Shown here: one piece after another, positions 58,716 to 64,000 of the stretch | Position numbering within the stretch: position 1 is the stretch's first letter | Layout of the letters: each line of letters begins with the position of its first letter | NCBI GenBank assembly: GCA_905178155.1 | Contig: CAJINV010000003.1 | Span: forward strand, 3,148,260 to 3,212,259 | Reading direction: 5' to 3' | Length of the DNA: 64,000 nucleotides | Source: Amoebophrya sp. A120 | Lineage: Eukaryota > Sar > Dinophyceae > Syndiniales > Amoebophryaceae | Notes under the pieces: generated by a model | What the model was told of the DNA's origin: nothing | The model's input: the letters and a program-made list of their open reading frames with translations, nothing else | The model's database searches: none | Position numbers and translations under genes: made by a program

Positions 58716-59535
58716 AAGGAGACCCGAGGACGGGTCATCTGCCGCTGGGCCTGAAGAAGCTTCTTCAGAACCCAGAGTTGGACTTGGAATAAAGTAGATG
58801 TACATTATGAGACTATAGTTCAACAACTTCTGAAGCTCTACTGTAGACCCAGCCTGCTCACGAGGGAGGCATGCTCCTGTGGTTGTCCACGAGGGCGGAG
58901 GCATATTTACTCCTGATGGCGTTTCGTGCCTTTGGTTTTGCATCTTTCAATGCACCGATTTTGCCAGTTTTGCCGTACCGTACTACAAGGACCTGTGATC
59001 ATTGCTAGCACTCCCTCAGGAGTGCAGCCGCACTGCTTGACGACGCCAGTGACTTTCTTCGTGCTTGTTCTGTCCGGTTCCAGGTAAAAATTGAAGATCT
59101 GCGCAGAAAGCACAGCCATGTGGATGCATCAAGGTTCTGGTGAGTCGTTACGATCTGCGAATCTGCTCGTGGATCTACGAAGGCAGCACTTGCAACCTAG
59201 TCCATGACCACGATCTTCTGATTTTCTTTCCTCTTGTCGATCGGCGTTGACTGCGGTTTTTGCTATCGATCTGCTTTTCCACGCGGCGCCATTTTTTTCT
59301 GGATCTTGGTTTGTTTCAATTTCCCTTAGAAATCCATTATCTTACACGTAAATCTTACCTACTTCGTTTTTTCCAAACCGTAGGGCACAGAGGGGGCAAG
59401 GTGCACTGAAGAAGACTAAGGCATCTTGTCTCAAGTTTCAGCTGTACTGCTTGTGTGCAACTTCTCTGCGACGTTGAACGCCTCGTGTGTGCAACTTCTT
59501 CGCGACGTTGAGCATAAGTTGGTACATTGACAAAG
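58716..59535. other. Spacer without recognisable gene
   Basis: 820 bases; short frames only. A short direct repeat, TGTGCAACTTCT(C/T)(T/C)GCGACGTTGA, occurs twice near 59453 and 59488. Confidence 0.5.
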
Positions 59536-60797
59536 ATGGTTCCGCTACCTCGGCTTCTCGACGCCGCTGCGCTCGTGATTGCCGTTCTCCGGCAATCGTG
59601 TGTGATCCAGGAGAACGGTGCGACGCCTTCGGTGTCCTTCCTGCAGAATCACAGTACCGTGTGCGTCCATACGGATAACCCGCTACTGCAACAAGGTATG
59701 AAGTTGTTTCATTTGCTGTGTGTTTCTCGATTCATTGTAATGTTGCAGTCCCGTATATGAGTAACTGTTTCTTGAGCATGCAGCAGAAAACGAAAACGTT
59801 TTTCTCTATGATGTGACAGTGCCTTGGGAATCCGTACTAGAAGTAGTAACCTTCTCAACCCCAGGAACGCGCCTAGCGACCAAAATTTGTTGAACTCAAA
59901 CACAATAGGTCCGCGCGATGCGCGGTTCAGCACTGTGTCCCCCAGCTTGTTGAAGGTTGCCTCAGCACTTTTGACGACAGCGTCCACCACCACCCCGTTG
60001 TCTTGGTCGACAGCCACTACGCTTTCCCCGGTCACTTCTTCGGTTTGGACTGCCAGCCAGCACCGCAACCCCGTAGCCACCGAGGAGCACGCACTGGAAA
60101 CCTCCATGCGGTACCTGCGGGGCCTGCCTATGTCGCGGCCGAGTGACTGGTTCCTGCGCCCCGACCGATTTGAAGCTGATCTGCGTGGACTAGTTCGGCT
60201 GTTGCAAGACGGCGTGGAGTCGGATACTGGAGTGAATTTGCTGCGGAAGACCCGACTTGCGACGGTATTCGGCTGCAGCTCTTTTCTGGATAGTTTGTTG
60301 TTCTTTTCTGGCATAGTTTTACGTTCCGAGCTTCGAAGGAGACAAGTTGAACCAAAGAGCGGTAACCTCGTCGCTTTCCCGACAGCAGATTCGCGTTGTG
60401 ATCATGTGTGCGCTCGGTATCAATACACGAATGTTATCGTATTCCGCTTCTTTCTGAATCTGATATTCAGGTACACGACACTGCCGACGCGCGCGTGACC
60501 TTGATCCGCAAAGACACGCCGCCACAGACCCGGTGTATGGGTGAGTGCGCCATTGGTGCGATCGCCGTGTACTGGGCGTGTGCCCTGGAGTGTGTGCACA
60601 AACTGGCCCCCAATAGCTGCATCACGACGGTGTGCCAGGGCGTGACGGCGGGCGCAGAGGCGAGTTGCCTGAAGTACTGCAAGGATCACTACCCGGATCC
60701 CTACCCAATCGACACAACGACGGTCACGACAACGGCATCAAGAACCGAAGGCACAACCAGTGCCGCGCAGGTCGACGAGGACGCAATGGTAGTCTAG
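59536..60797 (+). CDS. Secreted Cys-rich protein, middle exons unresolved
   Basis: Exon 1 (59536-59695) encodes a signal peptide-like start (MVPLPRLLDAAALVIAVLRQ). A GT-AG intron leads to 59784 (AENENVFLYDVTVPWESVLE). The next open stretch, in another frame, reads EEHALETSMRYLRGLPMSRP and RPDRFEADLRGLVRLLQDG (about 60018-60280), so a second intron must lie near 59890-60017. The last exon, from about 60470, encodes TRCMGECAIGAIAVYWACAL, ECVHKLAPNSCITTVCQG and ASCLKYCKDHY, with at least nine cysteines in CxxxC spacing, then a Thr-rich tail ending DAMVV. It could be a secreted or surface disulphide-rich protein; family unknown. The exon ends in the middle are not settled. Confidence 0.5.
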
Positions 60798-61170
60798 AGG
60801 TCGTAGTTCCATCGGTAGAGGCGCTTCGTAAGAGGTTAAATATCCGAAATCTGTATGGCAACTCAGTAGGTAGTAGATAAGGCACTTCAACAGAGCACGT
60901 GTCATGACGAAATGCAGACCGTGTCTCTGAGTGAATCCACTAGAGAATACAGGATGTGTCAGCCCTTCCTTTTGCACTCGACAGATTGCTTTCCTTCGCA
61001 GGAGTCGCATCGGTTGGGCGATTGGAGTGGGCTGAAAAGTGTACATAGACTATATTTGTGTATTGGTCGTTTGCTCTTTGTCACCGGTATACGTTCACTA
61101 CTTCTGCCGCAGGAAAGTGTTGCCCTGCTGTAAAAACATTCTGGACACTCCAAAAATGAAGAAAGTGGTC

Positions 61171-61560
61171 TTTCTAGAACTTTCCTGATGTGTTGCTGCG
61201 GCAGCGGAGCTCACTACTACTGCCGCTGCGGCTTCGCGATTGGGTTGGAACATGAAGGGATCCTCTTCTCATCCAGGGGCAGGCTTCGTTACGATTTGTT
61301 GTTCGCACTAGGCGAGGTCGTTCTCGTTCCTAGAACATTTGTTAGCAGATATTTATGGCGGAAATCTCCAGAGGAGAGTTGCTTTCTTGTGTAGCGTTCT
61401 ATGTAGAAATTATCTTGTTTGCATTGCCTTTTCTAACCTTGCAGTTATGTTAGCCAAACCTATCTTTTTCTTGTGCTTTCTATCTCGATGTGCATGTGCG
61501 TTGGAATTGCTCGGAAATTGCAGCAGTAGCAGACCGACTTGCGCGATGGATCGCAGGCCG
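61171..61560 (+). repeat. Diverged duplication, left copy
   Basis: Shares with the copy near 62066, in the same order, GTGT(T/C)GCTGCGGCAGCG, CCGCTGCGGCTTCGC, a GAAGGGATCCTCT/GAAAGGAGCCTCT block, CCAGAGGAGAG, and GCAGACCGACTTGCGC. Differences and indels are many, so it is an old copy. No function is apparent. Confidence 0.65.
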
Positions 61561-62065
61561 ACTTGAAGTCGAAGGATGCCCACTTATTTCTCGACTAGGT
61601 CGAAATTGCAAAGGGAGACCTTCGTAAGGCTGCCATGTGTCTTATAGGACCCAGCACGCTATCACTATCGGCAACTCTTTGTGTACGTAAATGCATTCGA
61701 TAGGGACGCACTGCAGCTGTTGGCCTTCAATGCATCGCACCACAGCCAAGGTGGAGGGGCGCAGCTGCAAATGTTGCTGCCCCGGAGAGTGATACAGCGA
61801 CCCAATTATAACACGGACGCACTTAATATCAGATTGCGTACGCGCAGTGACTTCTCGTAGAGCGCTAGTTCCTAGAACACGCAATATCTGAGCGTCAATT
61901 GCGGAGGGGCATTCCGTTAAGCCCCGTTTCCTAGAAGCCGCAACGTGTTGTAAGTAACAAGAGTCGCAGTGGTGTCAGTATCTATCAGCTCTGAGAACAG
62001 ACCGAACCTCAGCTGCCTACTAGAAACCTCGCCAGCGCTGCCGCTTACAGAAATGTAGCAGGTCC

Positions 62066-62485
62066 TTCTAGTGCAACTCTTCTGGTGTGTCGCTGCGGCA
62101 GCGTCGTTCATCACGCCGCTGCGGCTTCGCAACTGGAATGGAAGCTGAAAGGAGCCTCTACGTGTCGAGTTGCGGGCGTTGGTATGATTGTGTTGGCAGT
62201 AGAAGAGGTCGCTCCAAGAACATAGCAGATGTGTGAGGTCTATATTTCCAGAGGAGAGTGTCTAGCACGTGCTCGAAGCTAGTCTTTTTGCTGCCATATT
62301 TCTTGTTTTTTTGCTGCTATGCACTTGCAGAAACTTCTTATCTCGTTATCTTTCAAACGTATCGCTTCGTTTTGCCTCAAAACCACCTTCTTTTTGTCTG
62401 TATTTCCTCAAACTTTTCTTTCTATCGCTCTGTAATGTGGCACTGTGGGGCAACTGCAGCAGACCAACTCGCGCTGCATCGGGAA
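62066..62485 (+). repeat. Diverged duplication, right copy
   Basis: Colinear with the left copy: GTGTCGCTGCGGCAGCG, CCGCTGCGGCTTCGCAACTGG, CCAGAGGAGAG and GCAGACCAACTCGCGC appear in order. About 900 bases separate the copies. Confidence 0.65.
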
Positions 62486-63276
62486 CTATTTGTGTAAATG
62501 CGAGCGCTGGGGTCGGGCTGTGACGGTTGTCTCTCAATGCATTGCAGTGCCTCAAAGGAGCAGGGGTGTATTTGCAAGAATTTGCAAGAACCCCCCTAGA
62601 TCTATCAAGCGCTCCAATTACACAAATGTGTTTGATATCGTGATCTCCCAAAATAGGGAACGTGCGTTGCACTTTCGCGCTAGAAGCCGCAGCATATAAG
62701 AAGCAGCGAAAGCCGCACTGCTATCAATAGCGACCATTTTCTAGAACAACAACAAGTACTCGTAACATAGCCACCGCAATGTTTTTATCGTGCTCGCGCG
62801 CGACTGCTCATGTCAGTTCTTTTTTGCCATTCGGATTTTGACCTGACAGTGCACCGCCTGTGGTCAACAGACACTGCCAAGGTCTTCGTGCACCTTGCCC
62901 CCTCTATTAGAAAATGAAAATCGGCGGACGGTTCCGGCCTGACCCGGACAAGAAACGACTTCGCTACGCTATGCCCCAAGTAGCATTTCTGCAGTCTGGC
63001 GCGTGTTCTGTCTCTCATGGAAAGTTGGTGACAATACAAGGAATTCTTTGCCCAGGATGCCGGAGAGAAGCAGGAGTGAGTCCATTTCCGCAAAGACAAA
63101 TCGGCGTGACTTTGGTATCTAGGGTGGATGGTAAGTCACGGACAAAGTAGGTTCTTGCGAGACGCAAATAGATAGGCACATGCACAGCCACTGTTACATC
63201 GAAAACAAGTCTCTACCAGTCTGATAAGGCTACGCGGCGATTATGCTACCATTGACATAGACACGCACTACCCAAG

Positions 63277-64000
63277 ATGGCAACCTCCGCTGACGGCCCG
63301 GCGCGGAACGAGCAGGGTTCCCATCCAGTGCGCCTTCCGCCGGTGCAGCTGGAGCTCTTCCTCGCAGAGGATGGAGAATCACGCGTAGTGTCACATGCGG
63401 AGCTCGTCGAGAACGGCCTGCTGTGGTCGAAACGTACCCAAGCGTCCCGCGTGGGCTACCACCCGACCCCTGACGAAGGCGCATACATTCACGTGGCGCG
63501 GCTCAAGGAATATTTGTTCCAAACGCTTGGAGGTGAGCGTGAGGACGCCAAGACCGCGGACGAGATTCCCCGAACGCTCGACGAGATTCGGAAGCGTGAT
63601 CCGCGGCGGATACAGATGACGCGAGTTGGCGTGCCCCTTGAAACTACCGGGCTCAACAAGACGCAGTTCTTGCCACCGATAGCTAAAAGTACCACTAGAG
63701 GAAGTCCACCTGGCTCCGGGTCAGCCTCGCCATCGGGGAGAACCACCTCGGTGTTGAGGCGCGGCTACGACGACAGGTTTGCCGCAAGTGCCGTCACAGC
63801 CGCGAGTTACCTTCAGGTGGAGTCCGTTAATTTTCCGGGAAAGAAATGGATTCCCAGTGCAAGGTTCCTGGATCTGCGGTTTCACCCTGCAACGCATTTC
63901 CGTGACCTGGGTAAAGAATTTCATCTCTCCATCCCTGTTGCGGACCGGGAGTTTTTGTTCATTCCACAGCTGCGACCCAAGACTATGAAGGTACAGAATT
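63277..64000 (+). CDS. 5' part of an unrecognised gene, open to the right edge
   Basis: From the ATG at 63277 the frame stays open for 241 codons to the end of the window. It begins MATSADGPARNEQGSHPVRL and has good coding composition. LPPVQLELFLAEDGE and HVARLKEYLFQTLGG look structured; a Ser/Pro/Gly-rich linker covers about residues 125-160; YLQVESVNFPGKKWIPSARF and EFHLSIPVADREFLFIPQL follow and look like beta-rich sequence. AAG|GTACAG at 63988-63993 may be a splice donor. No family recognised. Confidence 0.65.
   Translation, partial: MATSADGPARNEQGSHPVRLPPVQLELFLAEDGESRVVSHAELVENGLLWSKRTQASRVGYHPTPDEGAYIHVARLKEYLFQTLGGEREDAKTADEIPRTLDEIRKRDPRRIQMTRVGVPLETTGLNKTQFLPPIAKSTTRGSPPGSGSASPSGRTTSVLRRGYDDRFAASAVTAASYLQVESVNFPGKKWIPSARFLDLRFHPATHFRDLGKEFHLSIPVADREFLFIPQLRPKTMKVQN

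Larger units (their letters stand above)
60798..63276. other. Long spacer with a diverged duplication
   Basis: About 2.5 kb without a gene I can support. Frames up to about 100 codons occur but lack domains and consistent codon use. The stretch contains two diverged copies of one segment, listed separately. Confidence 0.5.

Overview
The window reads as nuclear DNA of an alveolate protist. All seventeen gene models lie on the + strand, most are cut by introns, and coding exons are GC-rich while spacers are AT-rich. The kinase near 12 kb is closest in pattern to the atypical MAPK-2 of apicomplexans. At least eleven introns look like inserted DNA: terminal inverted repeats (mostly TAT...ATA), five-base direct repeats at the junctions, and family resemblance between copies. 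Such introner-type introns are known from syndinian dinoflagellates such as Amoebophrya, which is my best guess for the lineage; this is inference, not proof.

Layout. 0-16.7 kb: a GC-rich tandem repeat; an LRR plus HlyIII/PAQR membrane protein (613-3880); a seven-helix membrane protein (4701-6033); a mitochondrial-type carrier joined to a phosphoethanolamine-cytidylyltransferase-like domain (6998-10679); an atypical MAP kinase (11940-14490); an unrecognised membrane protein (15585-16718). 17.3-22 kb: a Y-family DNA polymerase kappa (17284-19983) and a membrane-anchored FN3 plus CS-domain protein (20440-21785). 22.5-34.1 kb: one ten-exon gene for a 3,093-residue polycystin-like channel with two LamG-like domains; six of its nine introns are introner-like. 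34.8-44.3 kb: one gene for a 3,094-residue protein joining a cellular RNA-dependent RNA polymerase, a long coiled coil, a DEAH-box helicase and a RING/IBR-like zinc region. 44.7-64 kb: membrane and secreted proteins without clear family, a SKP1/BTB-like plus nucleotidyltransferase protein (48614-51499), a probable mitochondrial membrane protein carrying another introner (51860-52919), a region with a diverged duplication (61.1-62.5 kb), and a gene running off the right edge (63277 onward).

How it fits together. There is no operon-like logic; neighbours are functionally unrelated. The unidirectional layout fits dinoflagellate genome organisation. The most notable items are the RdRP-helicase-zinc finger protein, a candidate small-RNA or RNA-surveillance factor in one polypeptide, and the introner families, which can be reconstructed because removing each element plus one copy of its direct repeat restores the reading frame. 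Exon boundaries were worked out by hand from reading frame, GT/AG and direct repeats; I had no transcripts or searches.
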